From: Scytalidium lignicola | Taxonomy: Eukaryota; Ascomycota; Leotiomycetes | Assembly (NCBI GenBank): GCA_002812745.2 | Contig: NCSJ02000073.1 | Coordinates: 1-64,000, forward strand | Direction: 5' to 3' | DNA length: 64,000 nt | In this document: one piece after another, positions 23,288 to 34,871 of the stretch | Position numbering within the stretch: position 1 is the first letter of the stretch | Layout: each line of letters starts with the position of its first letter | The notes under the pieces: generated by a model | What the model was told of the DNA's origin: nothing | Database searches by the model: none | What the model saw: only the letters and a program-made list of their open reading frames with translations | Position numbers and translations under genes: made by a program

Positions 23288-24594
23288 CTAGGCTACTACC
23301 TCCTTCTTGGTTTCTATCCCAGGCTGGAGCACTTTCGCCCTCTTACTCACAAGTGGACTGTCGGGTTTAATATTATGCAGATCATGAGCATCAAGACACG
23401 CTTGCCGACTAAGAAGCACAGCATCATGCGTTCTTGGTCTCATCTCTGCCTCAAATTTCTCTAACCCTTCCTTTTGGGATATTTTACCTTCATTGATAGC
23501 GACAAGTTGCTCCACCAGTCTTGATGCATCAGTAAGGCCATGATTAGCCGCTTCACCTCGATCTTGAATGTCTGTTAGTTTTTTTTCCAAGGTTTTTACA
23601 AGTTTGCGTTTATGGGGGTTTGAGACTTACACATGGTCATTGCATGCGCTGCGTCTCCAATGAGCGTGACTCTTCCGTCGTGTGATGACCACTCCTGAGT
23701 GGGCCAATCTTGCAACTTAATCTCCAGAACATCAGAGGAATCAGGAATGTCCATAACAGCTTGCTTTAATCTCGCCTCAAAAGGCTGGGCCATCTGCTTC
23801 ATCTTTGCGACCTTGGCCTCGTTGGTAGAAGGTACCTCATCTTCAGGCGACTCGACGATCCACGACATGTTCAATTGACCTTCCCAGTATTCATCATTCC
23901 CACTAGACCCATTGACCTCAGGGGTTGACAGTACTGAATACCACAGGAACACACCCGTATCTGGATGGCTCCCCTGGAAAAGCAGCGGGTCAATTTCACG
24001 CAACGGCTGAGCTTGTTCTGGTGTCAAACGCATTGTAACTCCAATAAACCTTCCAGGTATCTGATTTAGTCGGCCACGGTCCTCTCCTACCAGAAACCTG
24101 CGCGTCCGACTACTGCTTCCATCGGCACCTACTAAGAGCGAGCCGGTCGTCGATGTGCCATCCTGAAATGTCACCTCGACCAGACCATCTGCATTCGTCT
24201 TAAACCCAGTGAATTGCTTGTTCCACTTTATATCCAATCCTTCAGCTAACAGACTCCTAAATTTCAGCCGGTTGATGCGCAGACGTGAACTTGGAGGAAT
24301 AACATATTTTGGTTCGGCTGTGGACAGATCCAGGAACAGGAAACGCCCTGTGTCTTTAATACCCTGTTGAGGATCTACCTGGATGGTGGAAAGGCGATCG
24401 AAGAGCTCAGCGGGCAAGCATGATTTTAGAGCAGGGAGAGCCCAATGTATAGTGATACCCCAGCCTTTAGCTCTCTCAATATGAGGATCTCGCTCGTATA
24501 TTTCAAATGGGATATTGTGCTGCTTGAGGGCTTGGGCGAGGGTGAGCCCAACAACACCCGCGCCGATGATGATGACTGGTGGTTTTGATGCCAT
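23288..24594 (-). CDS. FAD-dependent monooxygenase (second of pair)
   Basis: Exons 24594-23631 and 23571-23288, joined across a 59-nt GTAAGT..AACAG intron; 415 residues. The Rossmann motif is VIIIGAGVVGLTLAQAL with IYERD. The DG motif is LLVGADGSSSRTR, and VTLIGDAAHAMTM is followed after the splice by RGEAANHGL. That is the usual GD-A-A-H...R-G-E-G/A-A-N-H block of fungal FAD monooxygenases, which confirms the junction. Reaction class: NAD(P)H/O2-dependent hydroxylation or epoxidation; substrate unknown. It is divergent from the Zn2Cys6 regulator at 25638 with 1 kb between, a common arrangement of pathway gene and pathway regulator. It is only distantly similar to the monooxygenase at 21472, so the pair is not a recent duplication. 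Confidence 0.9.
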
Positions 24595-25637
24595 GGATTT
24601 TCAAACTGTTATTAGATATTGATATTGGTATTGATGGTGAAGATGAGCTAAAAATGAACGACGAATGTACTTGTTTGGACGAGTCTGTTGTGCGAATTTG
24701 ATAGCTCCCCCACTTCTTTTCCTTATATTTTTTTGTCACTCGATTTTTCCCTACTCTCTGCTGCTCACACACCACAATGATTACTCTCTCATTAAAACTA
24801 CTTGAGACTTCTCAGTTATTCTACGATTCCAATGGTCTAAGTCCTTTAGCATGGTGTTAGCATCAGGTGCCCGTGAGCTAACGGTCTGCCAGTCTAGCCA
24901 AGAGATGTGGTGACTTGCGATAAAGATTCCTCCGCAACCGTCGCATCGAGGCGTGACATTGCGTGTGGGCCGAGCTTATCATCTCCATACTAGTCTTTGT
25001 GCAAGGGACATAAGAGAGAGTCAGAGCATAAAAGCAAGCACAAGAGGTCCGAAGTAGGACTTTGCTGCTGGGCACGCTTGCACCGATTGAGCACTCTAGA
25101 GCCCCTGAGAGCGTGTTTTGGGGGCAAAGGTCTCTTCAGGCCCCACACAGGAGAACTCTGCTGGCTCTTTGTATTGGACAATGGCCAATTCCTGTCGTTA
25201 GAGCCCTCTCTTGACTGGATCATCTTCTGGCTAGGGGCAGAGCGATAAGGGGCTTCATCGACCAGCCCGTAGTTCCCTCCCGCTGAAGAAGTGCCGGTAG
25301 TGATTGGCGGTCTAGCAGCCATTTGGCATGCTGACAGATTCGCTGTTGAATCCGCAGCACACGCCGCCGGTTTATTAAGAGCGCGACGGACTTTGTTCTC
25401 GATGCGACGGAGGAACTCCCTTCGAACCACTTGCAGCGTAGTCTTGACAGAAAACGACCTGCGGAGGGCTTCTATGCGCGCCATGCGCCATGCCTCTCCA
25501 CGTCTGCGATCAGTGTTCTAGCATTGTCAGTCCCTGAATTCTGGAATCCTTGACTCGTTCTGATTGGTACAATTACTGTACGTTGGCATCGGACGTTCGT
25601 GCTGACCGGATCTGTGGGTAATAGAAGCAGAGATGTG
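24595..25637. other. Upstream region between monooxygenase and regulator; one doubtful open frame
   Basis: 1 kb, less AT-rich than other spacers. A 164-codon open frame on the minus strand (24990-25484: Arg/Ser-rich, starting MARIEALRRSFSVKTT) has no recognisable domain. An overlapping plus-strand frame (24997-25248) is equally unconvincing. Both may reflect GC-richer non-coding DNA; no gene is called. Confidence 0.45.
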
Positions 25638-27852
25638 ATGGCAAGACTCCCTGTTCTCGATGCGCCCGTAAGTATTCTTATCCTTATTCTTACCCACCAT
25701 ATCGATTACGTACGATATGACAAAAGGCTTCATCGACTGACGACTGGGTCTTCCAATCCATTAGGCCTCGAGCTGGACTGTGCTCGTCTCCGAAGTCATG
25801 GCAGGCAGAATCGAGGTACCAATGTATATAGCCTCACCGAGTCCCCCGACACGCTGCCGTTGTCGATGCTAACGTTCGCTGCCAGAACAACAATGCTCCA
25901 GGAGATGGAGAACAACAAGCTGAGCCACGAAAGAAATATCGAGCGGTGACAGTCCGAAGGGACAGAACGGGTTGTGATACATGTAAGAAGAGGTACACAG
26001 AAGAAAATCTCACGATGCTGAGTGCGGGTTTGACTGAACCTTCCTCAACAGAAAGAAAAAATGCGACGAGGCGAAACCAAAATGCTCCGACTGTCGACGG
26101 CTCAACTTACCATGCGTTCGAACAATTCGTCCTCCCGCAACAGCTACATCGCCATCAGAAACCGCGTCAGATGGTAGTAGTGCTTTGCCAATGAAGATCG
26201 AACCCGACTTGTCGCAGTCCAAGATCTCTTCCCCTCCAAACCAGACCCCGCTGTCTGGTAATATCTACCCTGCCGCAGAGGAGAAAAGCCTCGCGCATCG
26301 GTCGCAACCCATATATCAATGGCTGGCCGCGAGACGTCCATCAGAAGCGTCGTCGTCAGCGGCAACAGATGGCCAAGAGCCCATCGATGATACCAAGCGC
26401 GAGGACGAGGAAGGTAATTCTTCTAAAACCGATGTGACAGTGGTAGGCTTTCGTCGTGGTGATACTCCTGATAGACAATCGAATTGGCTCCCTCTCGACC
26501 CAATGACCATACCATATACACTCACATTGAATCCGTTGGATCAACTTACGAATCGACAGGATCAACATCTCTTCCACCACTATATCCATGTTGTTTCGCG
26601 TTCATTATCCATAGCCTCGGAAGATGGCAATAATCCATTTCTCAAAATGCTGATGCCATTAGCGTCAGCATCCAATGCTGTCATGGGAGCTCTTCTTGCC
26701 CTGAGTGCCGTCCATCTCAAGTATAATGGTGGTTATCCAGAAATAGCACAAAGAGGTTTGAATCGACAAACAGAAGGTGACAACCACTTCTCTCCAAAAC
26801 GTCGCATATGCAGTCACTAAATGCCTCTAGCATTGATGTCACTCAATAAGCTCATCGCCACTGGCTTGTCGACCAGCTTCTTTAGAGAGCAAGCTCTTGC
26901 AGCTATTCTGCTCTTCTGTATCATCGATATCCGAGAAGGCAACTCTTCGAAATGGAGCTGGCACATTGCTGCAGCCAAGGCGGTTATCACCTCAGAGGGC
27001 CAATCTTCTGGACCTTCCACACACACTTCAGCGTGGCCATTCCTTCTTGATGTATTCGAGTATGTCGATTATATCATCACCATCAGCAAATGTAAACCTC
27101 CGTTAATCAATCACGAAAGCCTCCGACCTCAGGAAGATGCCAGCTCGTCAACTACATCCTCATCAGAGCAATCTTCTAAAGTACCTCAGTACAGTGCCAT
27201 CTTTGGCGTTGCACGTCCTTTATTCCGCATAATCGGCCAGATCTCCGAACTCTCCAGTCGCCGAAGTGAACGCGTTAATCCCGAGTTCGATGATTGGTTC
27301 CGCCAGGCTGCGAGAATGGTCGAGCTGAAACTCCGAGCTTGGAAGCCACCATACCAAGAAGATTCATTGCCTACCCCGTCATCCTCCATCATCTCATCAC
27401 CCTTAAATTCGGAAACAGTTTACGAGAGGGATCTTAGGGAAGCCACCCATGCTGCGCTGGCGATTAAATGGGCAAGCCTCCTTCGGCTCCACCAGATCGT
27501 GGAGGGCTACGTACTTCCACATCCGGTGCCGAGTGAATGTCTACAGCACATCCTCGACAACCTTCGACACATCCGAGTCGGGAGCGCGGTTGAGTCGTTG
27601 ATGGTCTTTCCCTTAATCATGGCTGGATCCGTGGCTTTATCCAAGGACGACAGAATGACCATCCGCAGTCGCTGGTTAATCATCGAGAGGACCATTGGGT
27701 TCGGAAACCTTGCGAAGGGAGGACGCATGCAGGAGAAAGTTTGGGACGATATGGATGAAGAGATGAATCGGGACTCGGGAGTCGCGACAAAGGTCACTGT
27801 TAATTGGGCTCGGACGAGATGGGAGCAATATCATGAACTGGTGTTGTTTTGA
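25638..27852 (+). CDS. Zn2Cys6 fungal transcription factor
   Basis: Five exons built by frame continuity: 25638-25667, 25765-25815, 25886-25992, 26052-26776, 26831-27852; 644 residues. The zinc cluster is split by the third intron; joined, it reads C-x2-C-x6-C-x6-C-x2-C-x6-C, from GCDTCKKR and KKKCDEAKPKCSDCRRLNLPC, preceded by a basic PRKKYRAVTVRRDR. The last intron (54 nt, a multiple of three) contains the in-frame TAA at 26818, so without splicing the gene looks broken; removing it gives QTEALMSLNKLIATG. The C-terminal part is a fungal-specific transcription factor region (ALAAILLFCIIDIREG, AALAIKWASLLRLHQ). A nuclear activator is likely, and its position inside the 17.5-27.9 kb enzyme cluster suggests it controls it. 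Confidence 0.85.
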
Positions 27853-28260
27853 GCAGCTTTAAATCCCCCTTTTCTTCTTTGCTTTGGAGTTTTTGGGGGC
27901 TTCTTTTTTTGGGAAATACAGGTTCCAATTTTGCATGCATGCATGGCGTTGGCGGAATATTTCTGTTTATTGATTAAATCTCTAATGCAGGCATTTAAGA
28001 TAGATAATACCCCTCTATATATAATTATAAGTATCCTTTGGATCCTAATTATCATCATCTGCACATATAGTCCTTTTGTCACAGTGTGTCTAAACTAACG
28101 ATATGAGGAATTGACATGAAGACTATGTTATTATATATTAGTCCAACAATAATCTGCTCTCTTATTCAACGCTATTAGTAGTCGACAGCTGTCATAATAG
28201 AACAACCAACGTCATTTAGCTATAAAATAGGTAAACTGCCCTGTTAACAAGTTAAGGATA

Positions 28261-29787
28261 CAGTGGGATGTAATAAGTCTGAATACCCCCTCTTGCTATC
28301 ACAATGAGATTTGACTACCTTTCGGGCTTAAGATGGCCATTGTTATCATGCTGTTTTATATATAGATTTTACACCCGCTTCTCTTCATACAATCACTTTT
28401 TACTTTGCAGGATGTTTTTACAACAACGTTGAAACCATGAGTTAACTCCCCAAATTAAATCTTGAATCTGAATTATAAAATCGTTGATACAACTATTCTC
28501 GAATAATGCAAATACACTTCGAATTATCAAAACCAACCATTTACACTATAATCTGACGTGAAACTCTTAGAGGTGATAACTATATATAACAATGATCAAA
28601 AGTGTTTTGACAGTTTACAAAGAAAGATTGAGATTATATTATATATATAAATAAAGTGATAAATCATATTAATTTATATATCAGGATGTTTCAAGTTAAT
28701 TTTTAATTAATATAAACTTTTAATTAACTTTCAATCAACTTATACCCGAAGATATNAAAAGAACGGTGGTGTAATAAAATTGTAATGAAATACTTTAAGC
28801 TTGTTTTAAACATAATCAGCGTGGCCTTCGAGACTTAACACCTGTACACGGGAAGGGCTACGAACTTATAGCATTGTCTGTAAAGCTAAGAATTGTATGA
28901 TTAATTATATTTCCATTAATTTAACGTATTATACGTCAGGAATTGTCATTTTCAAACCTCAAGGAGTACACAGATAGATTAATGACAACATACGGAAGCA
29001 ATGACCTTTGAATGTTGTACTATTACGATAATTCTTCTGCTGTTGGCAGAATGATTCTTTTACTTACTACTGGTAAAATGTAAAACCATGAGAATATTAG
29101 TGTAGGAAACTGTGCACTGTAACCGGATAAGCCTTTACAGGCACCGATTAAGACAGCTGAATATAAAGTGTAATCACAAAAAAATGATCAATGAACTGGT
29201 TTAATCCTTATGGATAGAGATATTGGATCATTTTAAGGAGAAATATAATCAAAGTTGTAAAAGAGATATATTGACATTTTCTTCTAATTATTCACGAACT
29301 AAGAGATATTTTCACACATGATGGAGCTTTAATATACGTTGCATGGATAATTAGAACTTTATTATATGAAGTATCGATGTGATGGATTAACTATTTTATT
29401 CTTTTAATCTCAATCTAATTGAGAACTTGTAGACTTTGATGATAGTAAAAATATATAATATGAATTATATCTTAAATTAGAGTTTTTGAATAATACAGTA
29501 AAGACTTTAAAAGCTTTAATTGAAATTGTGNAAAAAGACGTAGCATGTAATTGTGCTTGAAATCTTACGTAACTCATGTACTATTAACTATGCTTTATAG
29601 AGTTGAAGCTGTTATTAAAGTTAAAGGATAGTATAAAATATTAAATAACTTTAAAATCAATGAAATCAACAAAGGTACAACCTTTAGAGTAGCATGACAA
29701 CAATGGCCATTTTAAGCTTGAAAAGTAGTCAAGACTCATTGCGTTAGCAGAGGGGAGGGAGGGGTTCAGACTTATTGCATCCTACTG
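28261..29787. mobile_element. Tc1/mariner (Fot1/pogo-like) element, RIP-eroded
   Basis: Ends are CAGTGGGATGTAATAAGTCT at the left and ACTTATTGCATCCTACTG at the right, in inverted orientation. The inverted repeat extends about 80 bp (to ATGGCCAT inside both ends). Both ends are flanked by TA (28259-28260 and 29788-29789). The 1.53-kb length, CAGT terminus and TA duplication fit a Tc1/mariner-family element. The interior is extremely AT-rich and stop-dense; no transposase is readable. It carries an embedded copy of another dispersed repeat (28822-28940) and Ns at 28756 and 29531. Confidence 0.75.
28822..28940 (+). repeat. Dispersed repeat A, copy 1
   Basis: It shares GACTYAACACCTGTACRCGG, CTACGAACTTATAGC and TTGTCTGTAAAGC blocks with 41930-42020 and 52533-52690. 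It lies nested within the mariner-like element. Identity unknown. Confidence 0.6.
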
Positions 29788-29922
29788 TAGGTAACATTTC
29801 AAATTTCTTCATATAATTTATTGGGACTGAAACGAAATAGTACCACATGACTCATCACTCCTAAATCCTTACTATCTCTTATTTACTACTACCTTCTCCT
29901 TTGCACCATCATCTTACTTCTA

Positions 29923-30642
29923 TCAACAGGAAAGATACTGAATATTCCCAGTGGTATTAATACCATCCCAATCATCTGACTTCTCCAACAGACTTAGAAA
30001 GTTCTTCATACAATGATGAGCATGCTTTGTACTACCCGCTAGGCTATCCACCATCTCCCCGGCCTCCATGGCTTTATAAAAGCGCAATATCACAAAGGCA
30101 CAATGTGCCAGATATTCCCGCTTTGTAGACCAATACCACTTTTCATTCAGGTGCGCGAGCCCCTCCTCATCTAGAAGTTGCGTGCCCTCGCGATCAAGCC
30201 AGTACTCGTATGGGCGGTCTCCGGCATAGAGTTCGAAATCAGACGTTGCGGCCTGAGAGCAGGAAGGATGTTGCTAGGAGACGGTCAGACGGTCAAAAAC
30301 GCAACCGTTCTTGAGTGCGTCTGCACTGGAGTTGCCGCATGAATATTGGTAACGGGGGGTTTCAATCAGATGCTGTGGGATATCTGTCTCCGTTACTACG
30401 TTGTCGGGGTGGATTGAGGTTGACGGGCAGGAGTTGTGACTGCGGCAAAACTTTTCGGGAGCGATGCCATATATGATGGTGATTGTAAGAGAGATGAGAG
30501 AGATGGTTATTGCAAGGGCAAGGAAGAACTTATTGAGGTAGAACGGAGGGCGTGATGGTTCAGTGGTGAAGTCTTCGAGTTTGTCATTGTCGGACGTGGA
30601 GGTTTTGACCCTCTGGTATAGCCACTTTGGTTTGGGATACAT
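29923..30642 (-). pseudogene. UstYa-family (DUF3328) gene 1, interrupted by TAG
   Basis: The frame from ATG at 30642 has a cytoplasmic head, one membrane helix (NKFFLALAITISLISLTITIIYG, about residues 34-56) and the family's CGNSSADALKNGCVFDRLTVS block. It then stops at TAG (30274-30276) and runs on in the same frame for over 115 codons to TGA at 29923. The post-stop part has family marks: QHPSCS, KWYWSTKREYLAHC and KHAHHCMKNFL. The paralogue at 37439 has tryptophan exactly where the TAG lies (GCIFDTMSFIW), so TGG to TAG fits. The first HxxHC motif reads YLAHC; CAT to TAT is also a CpA to TpA change. UstYa proteins oxidatively cyclise RiPP cores; this copy seems inactivated by RIP, unless recoded. 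Confidence 0.85.
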
Positions 30643-32819
30643 GATGGTAATGGTGATGGCGATGATGAAGACACAGAGTAGATGATGTGTTCTTTGATAG
30701 GGAAGCCTACAAAGATAAGTTGTGTATACTGCAACCTACCCCTCGAATAAATGATGGGATCGAGTTGTAAGTTTGGCGGTAAGAACACTGAGGGGGGTGG
30801 GTAGGTGCTGGAGGTGATGGGGGAAGTGAGGGAGGTGAGATGAGGTAAACGCTTGGGAAACACGAGAAAGAAGTCATAGTGCAGTTTTGCTATTGGCTCG
30901 AGTAGGAACGGGGAATCACTTCATGGTTGTCTACCTCTGATAAAAGCAGAGCCTATTCGCATGATGCCCGGTTCTAGGTTTGTGCTTTAGGCTTTTTAGT
31001 TACATATGATAATATCGTGGCTGTGTGATAGCCAAGGGGTAATCCAGCAAATAACTGGGATTTATGATATCTGGATGTAAATCCTATTATTAATATTTCA
31101 AATCTTGGCAATTTCATGAGTTATAAAATCTAATATTAAGCCCTTCAAGGTTACATTTATTCAGACGCTCTCCTTGAGTTATGATTGAAATAGAATAATC
31201 TTGCTGGCAACCTCCCTAGAATGCTTGCTGTTGAATGGTAGCCTACCGCCGCCTACAGGCAACCACTGTAGAGCTGTAATACGGCACGTAATATTGCCGT
31301 ATTACAGGGGCCTACCGGCCCCTATGTAAGTGGCCATACTTGCCCACTGTACAGTAGTTAATTTAGTAGTCAATTTATATATATTCTATGGGAACCTATT
31401 ACGATCGGCATATGTAACCTGTTCAAGACTTGCCATATATAAGCACTAGATACTAACACCTTCCGCGACTAAAAATCTGTATTACTTATGTTTTGCCATA
31501 ATTGGTGTTTTCCCTATCATCGTTATAGCTAAAGTAATTTGATGTGAACTGACCATCAAGCGATAGTAATCATAGAGTCTTCTTCAACTTGTCAGATGAT
31601 GATAAGGATCCACCTGCAGTGATCAAGACAAGACAAGGGCAATTGCAGCATGTTTGACCTTTTGAATTTAGACAATAACAACCTTAGAACAATTGGCTGT
31701 GACACAAAAAGACATAAGGTATGAATGACCAGGTATGAAGAACCTATGAAAGAATGCAGACTAATATATGTCTCCTGCATCCATCCGATGCCGATGCAGA
31801 GACTGGGGTGGATGCTAGAAGTCCAGAAAGTAGGACTGCGCTCACATCTCCAAAAACTCATTGCTAGACTGAGGCACGTTACGTTACATGCACAAAATCC
31901 CAAAAAGTATTAAGGTATTTTCATAAGTTATAACTAAGCCGGCGGCTATTCGTTGTTATACGAAGCAAAGGTAGATCCGCTGCTAGAAGCTAGAAACCTG
32001 TCAGATAACCTTCTCTACGTCTAGGCCTAAAAAGCGGCCAAGACTTATTGCGCTAGCAAGGGAGGGGTATTCAAGCCTTTTGCATCCCACTGTACAAGAT
32101 GTAGACAAATCTTATCTTACCTTACCTAATTACAGTATACCTCCGTAAGCAATTACCTTCCTTAAATGGAAATCCGAAGCAGGGATTCAGAGCAAGGGTG
32201 ACAAGAGGTCGGGGCGGGGGGCGCAGATAAGCTTTTACGGGGAGGGGTCAGCTTTATCAGCGTGATCAGGTGTAAAGGTATGTAAAGTCTAGAATTGGGG
32301 TGTGCCCGTTGGTGTGTTTACCAATGAGATAACTCATCAACAGAAACAAAACCCATGTCAATGATGCCTGCTTCCATGCAGCTGGTGTTATGCCGATCAC
32401 ATCTTAATCAATAATTCCGAATTGAACAACTAATTGAAAGAGAAGCCGAGGTAAGCAATTAAGATAAAAACATGGGAGTTGTGCTGCTTACAAATATCAC
32501 GTAAGATGAAGAGACGATTTAGTAAACTTAAACTAATTTTAGTCTCTGACGTTTGGGAGGGAGAGAAACTTTCTTAGACTCAGCCCAAATTGACTTCGAA
32601 GCCAGCAAATCTTCGAGATCATGGGGGTTAGTTAGATTGACCAACCGAAATCCAAGAATCAGAACATCAATGTAAGTAGAAAGAAGGGTAGTTTTAGCTT
32701 TCACTTGAAGGATGAGAGAATTCACTAATCATGTTTAATCGAGTCGAGTGTACAGTACGGTATCTAGATTCTCTCATCTACAGAAACTGTAATCCAATTC
32801 ATTTCTCTATCTCCCCTAA
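30643..32819. other. Intergenic region with repeat fragments
   Basis: 2.2 kb. It holds a possible diverged LTR-like block (about 31229-31500: GTAGCCTACC, GCCTACAGGCAACCACTGTAG, TATATATTCTATG, TCTGTATTACTTATG; similar in layout but not identical to the Copia LTR). It also holds an isolated mariner-type end (32033-32092, GGGGTATTCAAGCC...TTTTGCATCCCACTG then TA). No coding gene is supported; short open frames have no family match. Confidence 0.45.
32033..32092. repeat. Isolated terminus of the mariner-like family
   Basis: About 60 bp matches the right end of 28261-29787 (AAGACTTATTGCGCTAGCA, TTGCATCCCACTG) and is followed by TA. No partner end was found within the next few kb, so it is a truncated copy. 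Confidence 0.6.
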
Positions 32820-33899
32820 TCATTCATGCATGTTCACTCCCTCAGGCGTATTATCCCCTGCCTGATGCAGATCCGCCCATTGTCTCAATGGCTCGTACTT
32901 TTTGCAAGTATGCGTTGAGTTGAAGTTGGGCTGGTAGGCATGTTTATTCTCGTTGTACCGGAAGCCGATAATGCCAATGTCGCCATGGCAAGTTAGGACT
33001 TGGCGAAGGTAGTCTATGCAGTGGTCTTTTATGCATATATCAGTGATTTGTTGTGGATATAATTTGAGACTGGGGAGGGAAAAAAGAAAGAAAACACACC
33101 AATGTTGTTTACCTCCTCTATCTGCGTGTTTTCCTTCCCGTAGAAGATGAAAGGCTCCTCAGCCCAGATCGCTTTCCGAATCATGTTCTATTCTGATCCA
33201 TTAGCCTAATAAATCTGCTGAACTTGTTTTTACTTCTCCTCTGGCATTAGCTTAACTGAGAATCTCACCAGGCAGTGCAGCTGATGCCACATCTCAATGG
33301 CGCCGATGTAGTACTGCTTCCCATCCAACATATAGGGGACTGTTGGGTCGGGTAATCTTTCCGCTTCCTCAGGCTCCAAGGCAGTTATCCCATCTGTTGA
33401 TCCGTACATGTTAGTTAGGGCAGAGAGCAATTCAAAGCAGCACCTTTCGTCGTGCGTAAAGGTGGACAGGAGAGAGAGATATCATGACTCACGTCGAACT
33501 AAGTCGTTCCATGCTTTTTCAGTCTCGTTGTTCGGCGTTCCCATGTATATGGTACTTTGGTGCCAGAGCCCCATATTGAAACGGACCGTCTCATTCTGGA
33601 CTGAATCTCGCAGCGGTGCTCGGTATCATTAGTTACGAACTGATGCCGATGGTATCCCCAAACTCACAATAGAGATCCAAAGTCGAACTGTGCCGCGAGA
33701 GGACCGATTGTCGAACTAGCGCTATCGTTAAGAGTATAGAGATGCCGTATGAGAGAAAGAGGTGCCAGTTGCGGTTGGAGGCTCGATTGTGAGGATAGAG
33801 AGTGGCCTGTTCTTCGAAGACGTCGTCATCTGATGCGGTTGTTTCCTCGCTCGAAGACAGTGAGCTGTATTTCTTCTGATTATGGAATGCTGCGCACAT
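32820..33899 (-). CDS. UstYa-family (DUF3328) protein 2
   Basis: Five exons (33899-33668, 33618-33493, 33393-33269, 33187-33100, 33025-32820) with four introns of 49-99 nt; 258 residues. An acidic cytoplasmic head precedes one membrane helix (WHLFLSYGISILLTIALV, about residues 45-62). The enzyme part shows VQNETVRFNMG, ETEKAWNDLV, the first metal-ligand motif HQLHC in AIEMWHQLHCL, and the second NIDHC in NNIDHCIDYLRQVLTCHGD, followed by F-N-S-T-H-T-C. The second motif has Asn for the first His. UstYa-type proteins are membrane-anchored oxidases acting on ribosomal peptide cores, usually two or more per pathway. It is one of four on this strand next to the Kex2-type precursor at 39224. Confidence 0.88.
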
Positions 33900-34871
33900 A
33901 GTTCAAGAATGAAGAATGTGATTTGTCTTGTTTGTTCTTTTCTATCTGTTCTATCCAGTTTCTGTATCAGGGGAGTCGTGTAAGTCGTAAGTCATGATTG
34001 AGTCAACGGAGACTCGTAGTGCTAGAGCCGAGCCGAGCAGAAGAAAACGACGTGTGACTTGATGAACCAGTACTTATTTGGTACAATTGCCTCTTCTTTC
34101 GAGTCTTTCTTTTCGAGTTTGGGCAGCAAGCCTGTAGAGCAGACACCTACTGTGTTAGACTAACTGGCTGGAGCTAATTACTGAGGTGAGAATTGTAGAC
34201 CCATAATCGGGCAACTGGCTTAATTGGTCCCTTATTCGACCGGATAATTGAATCGGGAGCTAGAGTAGGGTTCCTCTACAGATGGGGGCGTATTCTTAGA
34301 TTATGCACTATCCTCTTTGTTCATCCAATAATATATTCAACAAGGAAGTAAAGCATCTCGCAGTTTATGTACGGTACAAGGAAGCTAAGTATCTCGTATT
34401 CCTACATGATGCGCTGTTCCTCTGGGTCTATCCAATAGGATGTCAACAAGGAAGTTAAGCATCGTTGTAATTACCATATCTCGCATCTATTTCTGCTACC
34501 GGTTTTATTACGGCCTGGCCCTTTCCAATGGTGGGGTGAGGGAGCCGAGATCATACTGTCTAATCTAAACATATTCATTGTAACCCTCCCCATCACCTAC
34601 ACCTCCAAGGTACAGTACCTTACGAAGAATACCACACTCCATGATCCTCCCCAGCCTCACTCCCTGTACAGGGTTGGCCGCATACATGTGCAGAGTCACG
34701 TTGGTGTGCCTGGTCAATCTCGCATTCATATAAATTTTCAGTTAGGGTTAAATTCTAAGTACGGAAATATCTAATGTCTACCTACGCACAATAATTAAAT
34801 GATTGCCTCATTTCGAAGTCCATAAGGTAACCAATTAGCTACATAGCTAAACTACCGTGTCATACCCCCCC
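33900..34871. other. Intergenic: UstYa-2 promoter and UstYa-3 3' flank
   Basis: An imperfect direct duplication of about 45 bp containing ATCCAATA (CCAAT-type) and CAACAAGGAAG lies at 34311-34355 and 34418-34463. No gene. Confidence 0.5.

Noticed and set aside
24990..25484. 164-codon open frame on the minus strand, Arg/Ser-rich
   Set aside because: No domain, no signal peptide, an overlapping frame on the other strand is equally open, and it sits in a promoter-like spacer.
30507..30863. Overlapping minus-strand open frame covering the start of UstYa-1
   Set aside because: Shadow frame; Ser/Pro-rich and without family similarity, while the other frame has the UstYa membrane helix and motifs.
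31229..31500. LTR-like block with GC-rich palindromes and TATATATTCTATG
   Set aside because: It resembles the Copia LTR in layout, but I could not define ends or a partner, so it is only mentioned within the intergenic entry.
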